DNA of 64,000 nucleotides from Halorubrum yunnanense (GCF_026586675.1 NZ_JAODIX010000007.1:1-64000), one strand, 5' to 3'. Numbered from the stretch's first letter, positions 35,201 through 43,467 are shown. The notes: generated from the sequence alone by a model not told the origin. Made by a program: numbers and translations.

Positions 35201-35626
35201 GGCGGCGGCGGGGGAGCCGGAGGCGGCGGAGGAACTGGGGGCGGCGGCTCCACCGTCTCAGACGGCGAAGCGGAGACGACGGAACCGACCAACGAGACGG
35301 ACGACCCCACGAACGAGACGACGGAACCGACCAACGAGACGACGGAACCGACCAACGAGACGGACGACATCGCGAACGGGACGGCGGAGCCGACCGACGA
35401 GGGAGAGCCAGTCGACGACGAGCCGACGGCTGACGACGCGGACGGGTCTGACGAGAGCGACGGTGTGAGCGGATCCGACGGCGTCGAAGCAGACGAAAAC
35501 GGCGACACGGCTGCGCCCGACGACGACACCTCCGACGACGAGGCGCCGGGCTTCGGGGTGATCGCGGGCGTCGCCGCGTTGCTGTCAGCGGCGCTGGTCG
35601 CGCGGCTGCGCGGAGGAACCGGCTGA
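32252..35626 (+). CDS. Large subtilisin-like protease with repeat domains and PGF-CTERM anchor
   Basis: 1124 aa. N-terminal signal peptide without twin-arginine (LGRATVLLVVACVLVSGVAP), inhibitor-like prodomain (about 70-170), then a subtilase domain with Asp237 (VAVLDTGID), His275 (NGHGTHVAGT) and Ser450 (GTSMAAPHVSG). The second half carries several carboxypeptidase-regulatory-like/CARDB-type beta domains, many N-x-T/S sequons, and an acidic stalk with repeated EPTNETTE units near 35275-35370. The C-terminus EAPGFGVIAGVAALLSAALV plus Arg is a PGF-CTERM signal for archaeosortase and lipid anchoring. Surface-attached, probably processing or degrading extracellular proteins. TTAAG 27 nt upstream of ATG. 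Confidence 0.88.
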   Translation: MSDRASRLGRATVLLVVACVLVSGVAPAVMAGGLGGAGPGEGDAVSSQPSDAVATASGSGAPDAVGTGLRSATGTVEVVVRFEGDAEFGPRAASNGEGMSTADLKSSAESAQGDFERFAERKPGVTVERSFWLANAMLVTVDTESVAVERLLDVRGVERVHENFRVELDSAAGAGGGGGDSETAVGAPSPVAGPTAGAVSASSTSANATYGVEMVRAPEVWEEFDTRGAGATVAVLDTGIDPNHPDLTVSGWAEYDAEGNLVSDDVSDASDVNGHGTHVAGTVAGGNASGTAIGVAPEADLYGVKVLGDDGTGSFAQVVAGMEYATDNTSADVLQMSLGAQGYESGFIEPVQNARSTGKVVVASAGNSGSGASSSPGNVYDSFAVGAVDANRDVASFSGGETLNTSADWNDTNGTAEWPAEYVVPDASAPGVDVNSSLSGGGYGLKDGTSMAAPHVSGVAALVLSSTSRNVSDDELYDAIRSTANHPKNNSTADTRYGTGIVDAYAAVSSTEPSYDVSDLGSPPIVERNGTIDATATVTNAGRIPGENRTVELRLTDPANESDVRELAATNVSLGVDNATTVALDGTVPSDFGTGETAVALATPEGTVNATARVADAVGTVNGTVTDAETNATLSAVDVVVRNGTETVAETTTGESGSYDVDVPATSLTATASNATYAPANETVDLNGSGDAATANFSLTLRNGTLAGFVNASDDLGRPSNATVTVTNETNATVAAVDAADDGSYAIDLRPGSYDVTAEAPDFLPDARAGLTVDPNATTDPELVLDPKAATLSGTVTNESSGDPVAGATVTAGSASTDTGTDGNYSVTVDRGDRTLAVSAAGYNESSRTLDLAANESREADVPLTPTAVFAVASISGPNEIEQGSSGEFTIEVRNDGRAAGTVTAIAAVSPSGTVDPASQSFSGVAVGATRSATVMVSLGDGASTEKHEFTASIESGDDAQTRSFDAVSGGDNDDENTDDGGSGGGGGAGGGGGTGGGGSTVSDGEAETTEPTNETDDPTNETTEPTNETTEPTNETDDIANGTAEPTDEGEPVDDEPTADDADGSDESDGVSGSDGVEADENGDTAAPDDDTSDDEAPGFGVIAGVAALLSAALVARLRGGTG

Positions 35627-35687
35627 GACCGGGCCGACGAGTTAAATATAAAAAGCGATCCGAACCGCCGAGCGTCGTCCTACCGGC

Positions 35688-36827
35688 TCACAGCTGGCCG
35701 AGCTTGCGGAGCAGCTGGCCGCGGTACTCCTCGTCCGCGTTGACGCCTTTGATCTCTAAGACGTTGCGCTCCAGCTTGTCGAGCGCGACGTGGAAGGCGT
35801 GTTCGGCGCCGTACCCCTCGCCGGAGCCGCCGACCTGACCCTCGTTGGTTCGGAGGCGGATCTGACACTGGATCAGGGGCGTGCCGCGGAGCTTCTCCTT
35901 GTGTGCGTGGAGGCGGACGTGCGCGTGGATGACGCGCATGTCCGCGTACTTGTTCACGACCTGTTCGATGGACTCGATGATGTGCTCCCGCGAGGTGGTG
36001 TCCAGCAGGTCGACGTTGGTGATCTGGACGTCCATCGAGTCCTCCTCGGTGAACGTGAGCGCGCGGAGGACGTCGGTCTTCGTCACCATCCCGGCGACGG
36101 TGTCGGCCCCGTCCGGCGTGACGACGAGCCCCGAGATGTCGTTGTCGAACATGCGCTGGACGACGCCCTGCGCGGTCTCGTCGGCGGTCGCGGTGACGAC
36201 GGGACTCGACATGATGTCGTAGACGGGGATGTCGAGCATCCGGTCGATGTCGCCGGCCCGGTCGCCGCTCCCCTGTCGCTCGTGGTCCCGGACGACGAAC
36301 TCGACGATGTCGTTGGTGGTGACGACGCCGACCAGCTGGCCGTCCTCGTCGAGGGCCGGGAGCCGGGAGATCCCGTTCTCGCGGAGGAGGTTGATCGCGC
36401 GGCCGACGGTGTCCTTGTCGTTGATCCCGATGACGTCCTCCGTCGCGATCTGCCCGACGGTGATCGCGTCGAGGCTGTCGAGGACGGCCTCGAGGATCTG
36501 GTCGACCGTGACGATGCCGTAGAGCTTCTCGCCCTCGTAGACGGGAGCGATCTTCACGTCGCCCTCGACGAGGAGGCGGGCCGTCTCCCGCACGTCCTCG
36601 TGGCGGTCGACGGAGGGCGCGGGCTTCATGACGGCCGACACCTTCGTGTCGTCCTCCATGCGCGAGCGCATGAGCTGTTTCTCTCCGACTACGCCGGCGT
36701 ACTCGCCGTCCTCGGTGACGACGATCCCCTTCGGATTCTCGCGCTCGAAGATGGACCGGACCTTGGCGAGTCGCTCATCGACGTCGACCTCGACGTACTC
36801 CGGCACCGCGATATCAACAATATTCAT
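35688..36827 (-). CDS. Four-CBS protein with C-terminal ribosome-hibernation-factor-like domain
   Basis: 379 aa. CBS motifs at about 10-60, 67-115, 124-178 and 203-260 form two Bateman pairs that normally bind AMP, ATP or SAM. Residues 265-361 (VQITNVDLLDTTSREHIIES..., HAHVRLHAHKEK, and FHVALDKLERNVLEIKG) follow the beta-alpha-beta-beta-beta-alpha order of HPF/RaiA (S30AE) proteins, ending in the same ALDKLER helix. I infer a nucleotide-sensing ribosome-binding protein; annotation as plain CBS protein is the conservative alternative. ATG 36827; the longer frame to 37364 is noise. Confidence 0.75.
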   Translation of the reverse strand: MNIVDIAVPEYVEVDVDERLAKVRSIFERENPKGIVVTEDGEYAGVVGEKQLMRSRMEDDTKVSAVMKPAPSVDRHEDVRETARLLVEGDVKIAPVYEGEKLYGIVTVDQILEAVLDSLDAITVGQIATEDVIGINDKDTVGRAINLLRENGISRLPALDEDGQLVGVVTTNDIVEFVVRDHERQGSGDRAGDIDRMLDIPVYDIMSSPVVTATADETAQGVVQRMFDNDISGLVVTPDGADTVAGMVTKTDVLRALTFTEEDSMDVQITNVDLLDTTSREHIIESIEQVVNKYADMRVIHAHVRLHAHKEKLRGTPLIQCQIRLRTNEGQVGGSGEGYGAEHAFHVALDKLERNVLEIKGVNADEEYRGQLLRKLGQL

Positions 36828-37191
36828 GGTCCAGCCTGCGAGTTCGTCGCGCCGGGTATTGAAAGTGCGGGAGGCGTCTCCGCCGATGGGATCGCCGTCG
36901 TCGCAGCGAACGCCCCTGATCCCGGTTGCGTTCGGGCGACGAAAAGGGGGCGCGAGACCCCCCACGGCGCCGACCACGACCGGCCCCCTACACGTCGCGG
37001 TTCCGCTCCCGATTCCGTGCGTCGGCCTGACCGGCGGGACGCTCGTCCGGACAGTCGATATCGTACGCAGGCCGCTCGGCGCGTGAGGCCGCGCAGACCG
37101 CCGCCGGGTCGGAACGGGGAGTCGCAACGAGGGGCCAGAGCCGCGTTGTGCCGGTGAAAGCTTTTTGACGGCTACCCACGGAGGGGGACTC

Positions 37192-37881
37192 GTGTACGAC
37201 GCCGTCGTTCTCGACAAAGACGGGGTGCTCGTCGGGCGGACGCCGTTCGACACGCTCCGCGAGGCCGCCTGGGACGCGTTCGTGAGCCTCGGCGTCGAGG
37301 ACCCCGACCTGGCCCACGTCGACGACGTCGCCGTCGGCGTCGACCCCGCGACGCTGACCGACATCTGCGAGCGCTACGGGCTGGAGCCGGCAGAGTTCTG
37401 GCGCGTCCGCGACGAGATGGCCGCGACCGCCCAGGTCGACGCGGCCCGGAAGGGGCGGAAGACGCCGTACGAGGACGTCGACGCGCTCCGATTTATCGAC
37501 GCCCCCCTCGGCGTGGTCTCCTCGAACCAGCAGGCGACCGTCGACGCCGTGCTGGACCTCTTCGACCTCGCCGGGCGGTTCGAGGTCGCGTACGGCCGAG
37601 ACCCGTCGATCGCCAGCCTCTCGCGGAAGAAGCCCTCGCCGTACTACCTCGAACGCGCCCTGGAGGACCTCGGCGCCGAGACCGCGCTGTTCGTCGGCGA
37701 CAACGAGTCCGACGTGCGCGCCGCCGACAACGCCGGCATCGACTCGGCGTTCGTCCGGCGCCCGCACCGCCGCTCCGCGGAGCTCTCCTGCCAGCCGACC
37801 TACGAGATCGACGACCTCCACGACCTCGTGAGCATCTGCGGGCGGGCGCCCGTGAACCCGGACTCGGGCGACCGCGTCTGA
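37192..37881 (+). CDS. HAD-family hydrolase (phosphoglycolate phosphatase-like)
   Basis: 229 aa. Motif I AVVLDKDGVLVGRTPFD (the nucleophile Asp within DKDG), motif II GVVSSNQQATVDAV (Ser), motif III Lys in SRKKPSPYYLERAL, and motif IV FVGDNESDVRAADNAGI are all present, with an alpha-helical C1 cap between I and II. Probably a small-molecule phosphatase of unknown substrate. GTG 37192 is taken as start (M-YDAVVLDKDG); the upstream in-frame TTG is less likely. The following 460 bp is IS debris. Confidence 0.85.
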   Translation: MYDAVVLDKDGVLVGRTPFDTLREAAWDAFVSLGVEDPDLAHVDDVAVGVDPATLTDICERYGLEPAEFWRVRDEMAATAQVDAARKGRKTPYEDVDALRFIDAPLGVVSSNQQATVDAVLDLFDLAGRFEVAYGRDPSIASLSRKKPSPYYLERALEDLGAETALFVGDNESDVRAADNAGIDSAFVRRPHRRSAELSCQPTYEIDDLHDLVSICGRAPVNPDSGDRV

Positions 37882-37954
37882 GCCGTCAGCGTCGGCGGGG
37901 GACGAACGGAACCGCGAATCGACGGAGCGGCGCAATCGTATTACCGATCACCCC

Positions 37955-38323
37955 TTGACATCCTCCCCGCGCTGAAGCGCGAGGATTCCCACGGCACCGC
38001 ACCGCTGGGTTGGGATGTTTACGGTTTGTAGCGACCTTAGAAGGCGGCTACTGGCTGTGCCAACCAGCCGTTACTCCTATCCCGGCATGGGATTCAGAGA
38101 TACTTTTGCTGACTACACTCCGAGTTCCACAGCAAAAAGGGGTGCTTTCTGTGTGGAATCGGGGAATCCCGATATTGTCCGATTAAGCGGGCGGGCAGGC
38201 CGCCTCGGCTAACTGGTAGTACAACAATAGATTAGTTAAAACATCCGACCGGGGCGGTGGTCGTGGTTGATGTAGAATACTGTCGGATTCATCCCCGCGC
38301 TAAAGCACGGGGCTTTCTCCTTG
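37955..38323 (-). mobile_element. IS200/IS605 (IS1341-type) remnant with two end hairpins
   Basis: The interval between the HAD and MFS genes holds no gene. Near its left edge lies TTGACATCCTCCCCGCGCTG with AAGCGCG completing a hairpin (37955-37989), matching the terminal hairpin beside the TnpB remnant at 49868. At the right edge (38281-38323) a second hairpin type (ATTCATCCCCGCGC/TAAAGCACGGGG) appears, like that at 45213. The middle 290 bp are A+T-richer and look like a decayed tnpB 3' part on the minus strand. The right hairpin ends about 20 nt before the next ATG. Confidence 0.6.
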
Positions 38324-38344
38324 ATTCTCCGTAACGCTCCACGG

Positions 38345-39604
38345 ATGACGGACGAGACGAGGGCGACGACCGACGCGGGGTCGCGATCGTCGGCTCCGGG
38401 ACCCGGACGGGCGACGCTGTGGGTCATCCTCGCGTCGGCGACGCTGACCGTGATGGCGGGCGCGATCCTCGGGCCAATCGTCCCCGCCATCCAGTCGAAC
38501 CTCGGCGTCTCGGAGTCGCTCGCGGGCCTCATCATCACGACGCACGGCGCGCTCATCGTCGCCGTCAGCCCGGTCGCCGGCTGGGTCATCGACCGCGTCG
38601 GTCCCCGGCGCCCGTTCGTCGCGGGGCTCCTGTTGTACGGGGCGGGGGGCGGTGCCGGCCTCGTCGTCGACTCGTTCGCCCCGCTACTCGCCTCGCGCGC
38701 CGTGCTCGGCATCGGCGTCGCGTTCGTGTACGTCGGCGTCACGGTGCTGATCTACGACTGCTACGAGGGGCGGCGGATGAGCCGGGCGCTCGGGCTGCGG
38801 TCCAGCGCGAACAGCGTCGGCGCGGTCGTCTGGCCGCTCGTCGGCGGCGGCCTGGGGACGCTCTCGTGGCAGGCGCCCTTCGGCGTGTACCTGATCGCGG
38901 TCCCGCTGGGGGTGGTCGCGGCCGCGACGGTCCCCGAGACGGGGCGGTCGGCAGCCGGGGAGAGCGACGGGCACGGAGCCGACGGTCCAGACGCGACGGA
39001 CGACGGGGACGAGGACGGCGCGGACGGGGTCACCGGCGTCCTCGCCGCCCTCCGACGCCGGCCCGGGCTGCTCTCGGTGTACCTGCTGTACTTCGCGGCG
39101 AACGCTCTGTTGTACGCCATCGTCGTCTTCTACCCGGGGCTGCTGGAGGGGATCGGGCTCACGTCGTCGCTGTCGATCAGCCTCTACCTCGCCGCCAACG
39201 GGGCGGCCGGCGGGACCTCGGCCGCGCTGTACGACCGGCTCGTCGAGCGGACCGGCCGCCACGCGCTCGTCGGCGCCGCGGTCGCGCTCTGGGTCGTCGC
39301 GTTCGCGTTCGCCGCGGCCGCCGACTCCGCGCTGACCGCGGTGCCGGCGGTCGTCGCGTTCGGGCTCGGGCAGGGGCTCGTCTTCCCCGCGTCGTTCGCG
39401 TGGATCGAGGCGCTCGCGCCGGCCGCGAGGCAGGGCCAGTACAGCTCGTACCTCGCCTCGGCGGGATACACCGGCCAGTTCGTATCGCCGGTGCTGTTCG
39501 GCCCGCTCGTCCCCGCGTTCGGGGTGCGCGGCGTGTTCGTCGCGGCCGCGGCGCTCTCGGCGGCCGGGGGCGTCGCGTTCGCCGTCGCGCTGACTCGGCG
39601 ATAG
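38345..39604 (+). CDS. MFS transporter (DHA1-like)
   Basis: 419 aa, 12 hydrophobic segments with an acidic Asp/Gly-rich central loop (about 205-230). Motif A region VAGWVIDRVGPRRPFVAG between helices 2 and 3 is intact, and YLSSYLASAG-like sequences near helix 11 fit drug/metabolite efflux families. Substrate unknown. ATG 38345 (MTDETRATTD) is chosen; the IS end hairpin lies about 20 nt upstream, so its promoter is probably within transposon-derived DNA. Confidence 0.8.
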   Translation: MTDETRATTDAGSRSSAPGPGRATLWVILASATLTVMAGAILGPIVPAIQSNLGVSESLAGLIITTHGALIVAVSPVAGWVIDRVGPRRPFVAGLLLYGAGGGAGLVVDSFAPLLASRAVLGIGVAFVYVGVTVLIYDCYEGRRMSRALGLRSSANSVGAVVWPLVGGGLGTLSWQAPFGVYLIAVPLGVVAAATVPETGRSAAGESDGHGADGPDATDDGDEDGADGVTGVLAALRRRPGLLSVYLLYFAANALLYAIVVFYPGLLEGIGLTSSLSISLYLAANGAAGGTSAALYDRLVERTGRHALVGAAVALWVVAFAFAAAADSALTAVPAVVAFGLGQGLVFPASFAWIEALAPAARQGQYSSYLASAGYTGQFVSPVLFGPLVPAFGVRGVFVAAAALSAAGGVAFAVALTRR

Positions 39605-39671
39605 GAAGCGAACCGACGGGGGTGGCCGGGGCGGCGAAACGGCGAGAATGGCCGCTGTGCGGAGACAGGCC

Positions 39672-39678
39672 TTTTTAC
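39672..39678 (+). promoter_or_regulatory. TATA-like box of the aldo/keto reductase gene
   Basis: TTTTTAC centred 28 nt upstream of ATG 39703, fitting a leaderless transcript separate from the MFS gene. Confidence 0.45.
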
Positions 39679-39702
39679 TCTCGGCCGGCCGGACGCTCGG
39701 TC

Positions 39703-40482
39703 ATGGACCTCCCGCCCGTCGGTCTCGGCACGATGGGGATCGAAGACCCGGACCCGGTTGCTACGGCGCTCTCGGTCGGCTACCGCCACCTCGACACCGC
39801 GCGGATATACGACAACGAGGGCGTCGTCGGCGAGGGGCTCGCCGCCGGCCTCGCCGCGAGCGACAGCCCGAGCCGCGAGGACGTGACCGTCGCGACGAAG
39901 CTGTGGATCGACGACCTCGCACAGGCCGAAGTCGGGCCGGCCGCCCGCGAGAGCGCCGACCGGCTCGGCGTCGAGAGGCTCGACCTCCTCTACGTCCACC
40001 GCCCGCGGGGCGATTACGACCCGGAGGCGACGCTGCCCGCGCTGGACCGGCTGGTCGAGCGGGGGCTCGTCAGGAACGTCGGCGTCTCCAACTTCGAGAT
40101 CGAGCAGTTGGACCGCGCGATCGACGTCCTCGACGCGCCGCTCGCGGCCCACCAGACCGAGCTTCACCCGCTCTTTTATAAGCCGGCGCTGCTGGAGCAC
40201 GCCCGCGAGCACGGGTACACCGTTGTCGCCTACTCGCCGCTGGCCGGCGGGCGGGTGCGCGAGATCGACGCCGTGGTCGCGGTCGCGGAGGCGCACGACG
40301 CCGCGCCCGAGGCGGTCGCCATCGCGTGGGCGACCGGGAAGGAGCCGGTTGTGACGATCCCGAAGGCGTCGAGCGCGGACCACCTCCGCGCAAATCTCGC
40401 GGCCGCGGAGCTGGAACTGAGTTCGGAGGAGATCGCCGCGATCGACGCCGTCGGTCGCGAGGAGGAGCTGTTCCCGGAGTAG
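39703..40482 (+). CDS. Aldo/keto reductase
   Basis: 259 aa. GYRHLDTARIYDNEGVVGEGL includes the catalytic Asp and Tyr; VTVATKLWIDD holds the Lys; LLYVHRPRGDY the His; and VVTIPKASSADHLRANLAA is the NADP(H) phosphate-binding loop. All four catalytic residues (Asp, Tyr, Lys, His) are present, so this is an active-looking NADPH-dependent carbonyl reductase. The natural substrate is unknown. The C-terminal REEELFPE is typical for haloarchaeal members. Confidence 0.88.
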   Translation: MDLPPVGLGTMGIEDPDPVATALSVGYRHLDTARIYDNEGVVGEGLAAGLAASDSPSREDVTVATKLWIDDLAQAEVGPAARESADRLGVERLDLLYVHRPRGDYDPEATLPALDRLVERGLVRNVGVSNFEIEQLDRAIDVLDAPLAAHQTELHPLFYKPALLEHAREHGYTVVAYSPLAGGRVREIDAVVAVAEAHDAAPEAVAIAWATGKEPVVTIPKASSADHLRANLAAAELELSSEEIAAIDAVGREEELFPE

Positions 40483-40558
40483 CCCCCGGCGCAGACTATG
40501 CAGGGTTGTGTATAATATCGGCTGTGCGTTCGTCGAGATCGACACGATCCCGCGTCAC

Positions 40559-40565
40559 TTTTGTA
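40559..40565 (+). promoter_or_regulatory. TATA-like box of folD
   Basis: TTTTGTA centred about 26 nt upstream of ATG 40588; supports that start and a leaderless mRNA. Confidence 0.45.
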
Positions 40566-40587
40566 CCGCCTCGTCCTCGAGACGGGT

Positions 40588-41541
40588 ATGACCGAGAGTT
40601 CGGACGGCGCAGACGACGCCGACACCGATGCCGCCGACGACGCGGACGCGACGACGATCATCGACGGCGAGGCCGTCGCGGCCGACGTGCGCGCCGACGT
40701 GACCGCGCACGTCGAGGAGCTGGAGGCCGCGGGCGTGACCCCCGGGCTCGCGACCGTGCTGATGAGCGACGACCCCGCGAGCGAGACGTACGTCTCGATG
40801 AAGCAGCGCGACTGCGAGGAGGTCGGCATCGAGAGCGTTCACGTCGAGATCGACGCCGACGCCCCGGCCGCGGAGCTGTACGAGACGATTGACGAGCTCA
40901 ACGAGCGCGACGACGTCCACGGAATCTTAGTCCAACTCCCCGTCCCCGACCACGTCGACAAGCGGAGCGTTCTCCGGCGCATCGCCCCCGAGAAGGACGT
41001 GGACGGCTTCCACCCGGAGAACGTCGGCCGGCTCGTCGCCGGCGACGCTCGGTTTAAGCCCTGCACGCCCCACGGCGTCCAGAAGCTCCTCGCGGCGTAC
41101 GGCGTGGAGACCGAGGGCGCGGACGCGGTCGTGGTCGGCCGGTCGGACATCGTCGGGAAGCCGATGGCGAACCTCCTGATCCAGAAAGACCCGGTCGGGA
41201 ACGCGACGACGACGGTCTGCCACTCCCGAACGGAGGACTTAGAGGCGAGGGTCGGCGGTGCCGACATCGTGATCGCCGCCGCCGGCATCCCGGAGTTCAT
41301 CGACGGATCGATGCTGAAGCCGGGTGCGGCCGTGATCGACGTGGGGATCAATCGCGTGGACGCGGAGACGGAGAAGGGGTACGAGCTCGTCGGCGACGTG
41401 GAGTACGAGTCGGCGAAGGAGGTCGCGGGGGCGATTACGCCGGTCCCCGGCGGCGTGGGCCCGATGACGCGCGCGATGCTCCTTTATAATACGGTCAAGG
41501 CGGCCGGCCTCCGGCACGACGTCGACGTAGAATTGGAGTGA
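40588..41541 (+). CDS. folD: Methylenetetrahydrofolate dehydrogenase/cyclohydrolase FolD
   Basis: 317 aa. After an acidic 20-residue N-terminus come SDDPASETYVSMKQRDCEEVG (with the active-site Tyr and Lys), VHGILVQLPVPDHVD, PEKDVDGFHPENVGRL, the NAD(P)-binding VVVGRSDIVGKPMANLL and the signature TPVPGGVGPMTRAMLL. It interconverts methylene-, methenyl- and formyl-tetrahydrofolate for one-carbon metabolism. Haloarchaea are among the archaea that use folate C1 carriers. No folate neighbours. Confidence 0.93.
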   Translation: MTESSDGADDADTDAADDADATTIIDGEAVAADVRADVTAHVEELEAAGVTPGLATVLMSDDPASETYVSMKQRDCEEVGIESVHVEIDADAPAAELYETIDELNERDDVHGILVQLPVPDHVDKRSVLRRIAPEKDVDGFHPENVGRLVAGDARFKPCTPHGVQKLLAAYGVETEGADAVVVGRSDIVGKPMANLLIQKDPVGNATTTVCHSRTEDLEARVGGADIVIAAAGIPEFIDGSMLKPGAAVIDVGINRVDAETEKGYELVGDVEYESAKEVAGAITPVPGGVGPMTRAMLLYNTVKAAGLRHDVDVELE

Positions 41542-41586
41542 GACCGAGACGAGCAGACGGCGAACTCGATCGGTCCTCTCGTGGTT

Positions 41587-42010
41587 GCCATTTATAAATC
41601 GTTGGACTGCCAGTTATAAATGGCTGACAGCGGATCGGCGTCCAGATCGTCCAGAGCCTCAGCCGCTCGCTTATAAATAGTTGATCGCGGACTGGCAGTG
41701 AACACCTCCAAAGCCCCAGCCGCGAGGGCGGCGCACGCTTGCTGTGCGCTTCGGTCGCTCGCGTTGCTCGCTCCCTGCAGTGCTTACGTCGCCTGCGTCG
41801 CCCTCGCGGCTGCCCCTTTGATTCCCACCCCGTACAGCACCGCCCCGCACCTCACACCTCCCCAGCCTCGCGGTTCGCGCTCTCCGAGCGCTCACCGCGT
41901 CCAGCGAGGGACCTCCGGTCCCTCTGGCAGCCGGCGCGTAGCGCCGGCGACCTCGCGCGTGCGACTCGCGGGCGATGGCCCGCTCGTCGGCACGCGCCAC
42001 CGCGGTTCGT
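41587..42010 (-). repeat. Dispersed non-coding repeat, copy 2, with TTATAAAT boxes
   Basis: 41698-42000 repeats the blocks of the element at 60-384 in inverted orientation: CTCCAAAGCCCCAG, the CCCCAGCCTCG and GTACAGCACCGCCCCGCACC stretches, and CCGGCGCGTAGCGCCGG (near 41932). Next to it are three TTATAAAT boxes (41592, 41614, 41671). Two of them lie within a perfect 11-bp inverted repeat, GCCATTTATAA (41587-41597) and TTATAAATGGC (41614-41624). I see no gene in this 500-bp interval; the boxes may act as promoters or protein-binding sites. Confidence 0.65.
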
Positions 42011-42042
42011 TTATAAGCAATCGTCCGTCGTCGCGGTCTCAG

Positions 42043-43467
42043 TCAGTCGTCGGCCACGGCGGTCCGGTTTCGGATCTCGATGCGCCCCTCGATCTCGGGG
42101 TCGATCCCGTGTTCGCGGGCGTAGGCGGCGAGCACCTCGTACTGGATGTCGGCCTCGTCGATCCGGTGGCGCTGCGCGAGCGTGGGGTACTCGTGTTCGG
42201 AGTGGAGGAGGTACTCCGAGACGGCGACGGTGTACCGCGCCTCGGGGTCGATCGGCTCGCCGCCGACCGCGGCTTCGAGGACGAGTTCGGCGTCGGCGTC
42301 CCAGACGACCTCGGCGTTGGAGACGTGCCCGTGCCACCAGTCGTCCTCGCCGAAGTCGACGTCGGGCGCGGCCATCTCGCGGAGCACGTCGTGGAGCTCC
42401 GCGCCCGTCACCGACGCGAGCGTCACGGGCTCCTCGAACGGGATCAGGCTGATCAGGTCCGCCTTCGTCACCGCGCCGACCCACGGGTCCCCCTGTCGGA
42501 GCCCGCCGGCGTTCGAGAGCCCGACGTCGGCGTCGTGAGCCCACCGGAACGCGTCCGCGACGAAGTTACCGACGCGGCACTCGCCGCCGTGAACGACCTC
42601 GCCCGTGCGCTCGATCGGCTCGTCGACGACGTCGACGGTCTCGTCGAGGTCGGCCGCGGCCATCCGCTCCGCGAGCGCGTCGGCCAGCCCCGGAACGGGC
42701 GTCGCGCCGTCGGGCTCGTGGAGGGTCGCGGCTGGAACGGAAGAGTCCAGGTCGACCTCGGCGACCGTCTCGCCGTTGACGCCGGGACGGACGACCCGGG
42801 TGCCGGCGACGACGTCGTTCCGCCGACTGTGGACGTGGCCGCCGAGGACCGCGTCGACGTCCAGCTCGCGGGCGAGGTCGTCGTCGCCCGCGCCGAGATG
42901 CGAGAGGACGACGGCGTGGTCGAGCGCGGTAGGGCCGTCGGCCCCTTCACCCTCCCCGCGCTCGGCGACCGCGGTCCGCATCTCGGCGAGCGCGTCGCGC
43001 GCCGCCTCGACCGGGTCGTCGAAGGAGAGCTCGGCGGCCATCGGGTTCAGCGAGTCGGTCGCGGGGTCGGTGACGCCGACGAAGCCCACCGTGGCGCCGT
43101 CGATCTCGAGGGTCGCCCGCGGGACGACGCCCTCGTCGCGGCCGAAGGGCTCCCCCGCCTCGTCGCGGACGTTCGCGGAGACGAACGTCGCGGGCGCGTC
43201 GGCGACGAGGCCGCGTAAGGCGTCCGGCCCGTAGTCGAACTCGTGGTTGCCGAACGTGTCGAGGGCGGTGTCGGTGGCCTCGTAGAAGTCGATGACCTGC
43301 CGCCCGCTCGCGACCAGCGAGAGGACGCCCGGCGCGGTCGTGTCGCCGGTGGCGACGACCGCGGCGTCGGGGCCCGAGAGCGCCCGGATCCGGCCGGCGA
43401 GGCGCGCCGCCCGCTCGGGCGAGTCGAAGACGTTCTCGATGTCTGAGTAGTGAACGAGACGGACCAT
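42043..43467 (-). CDS. 5'-nucleotidase/cyclic phosphodiesterase family metallophosphoesterase
   Basis: 474 aa with two domains. The N-terminal metallophosphatase shows VHYSDIENVF (variant of the D-x-H motif), VVATGDTTAPG, TFGNHEFDYG and GGHVHSRRND. The C-terminal 5'-nucleotidase domain follows (GNFVADAFRWAHDADVGLSN, ISLIPFEEPV, HDVLREM). No signal peptide is visible, so a cytoplasmic site is likely, unlike bacterial UshA. Probable substrates are nucleotides or 2',3'-cyclic nucleotides. Start ATG 43467. Confidence 0.82.
   Translation of the reverse strand: MVRLVHYSDIENVFDSPERAARLAGRIRALSGPDAAVVATGDTTAPGVLSLVASGRQVIDFYEATDTALDTFGNHEFDYGPDALRGLVADAPATFVSANVRDEAGEPFGRDEGVVPRATLEIDGATVGFVGVTDPATDSLNPMAAELSFDDPVEAARDALAEMRTAVAERGEGEGADGPTALDHAVVLSHLGAGDDDLARELDVDAVLGGHVHSRRNDVVAGTRVVRPGVNGETVAEVDLDSSVPAATLHEPDGATPVPGLADALAERMAAADLDETVDVVDEPIERTGEVVHGGECRVGNFVADAFRWAHDADVGLSNAGGLRQGDPWVGAVTKADLISLIPFEEPVTLASVTGAELHDVLREMAAPDVDFGEDDWWHGHVSNAEVVWDADAELVLEAAVGGEPIDPEARYTVAVSEYLLHSEHEYPTLAQRHRIDEADIQYEVLAAYAREHGIDPEIEGRIEIRNRTAVADD

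Noticed and set aside
41587-41680. Possible CRISPR repeats (three TTATAAAT boxes)
   Set aside because: Only 8-nt words with unequal spacing and no direct repeats of CRISPR length; no cas genes in the window.
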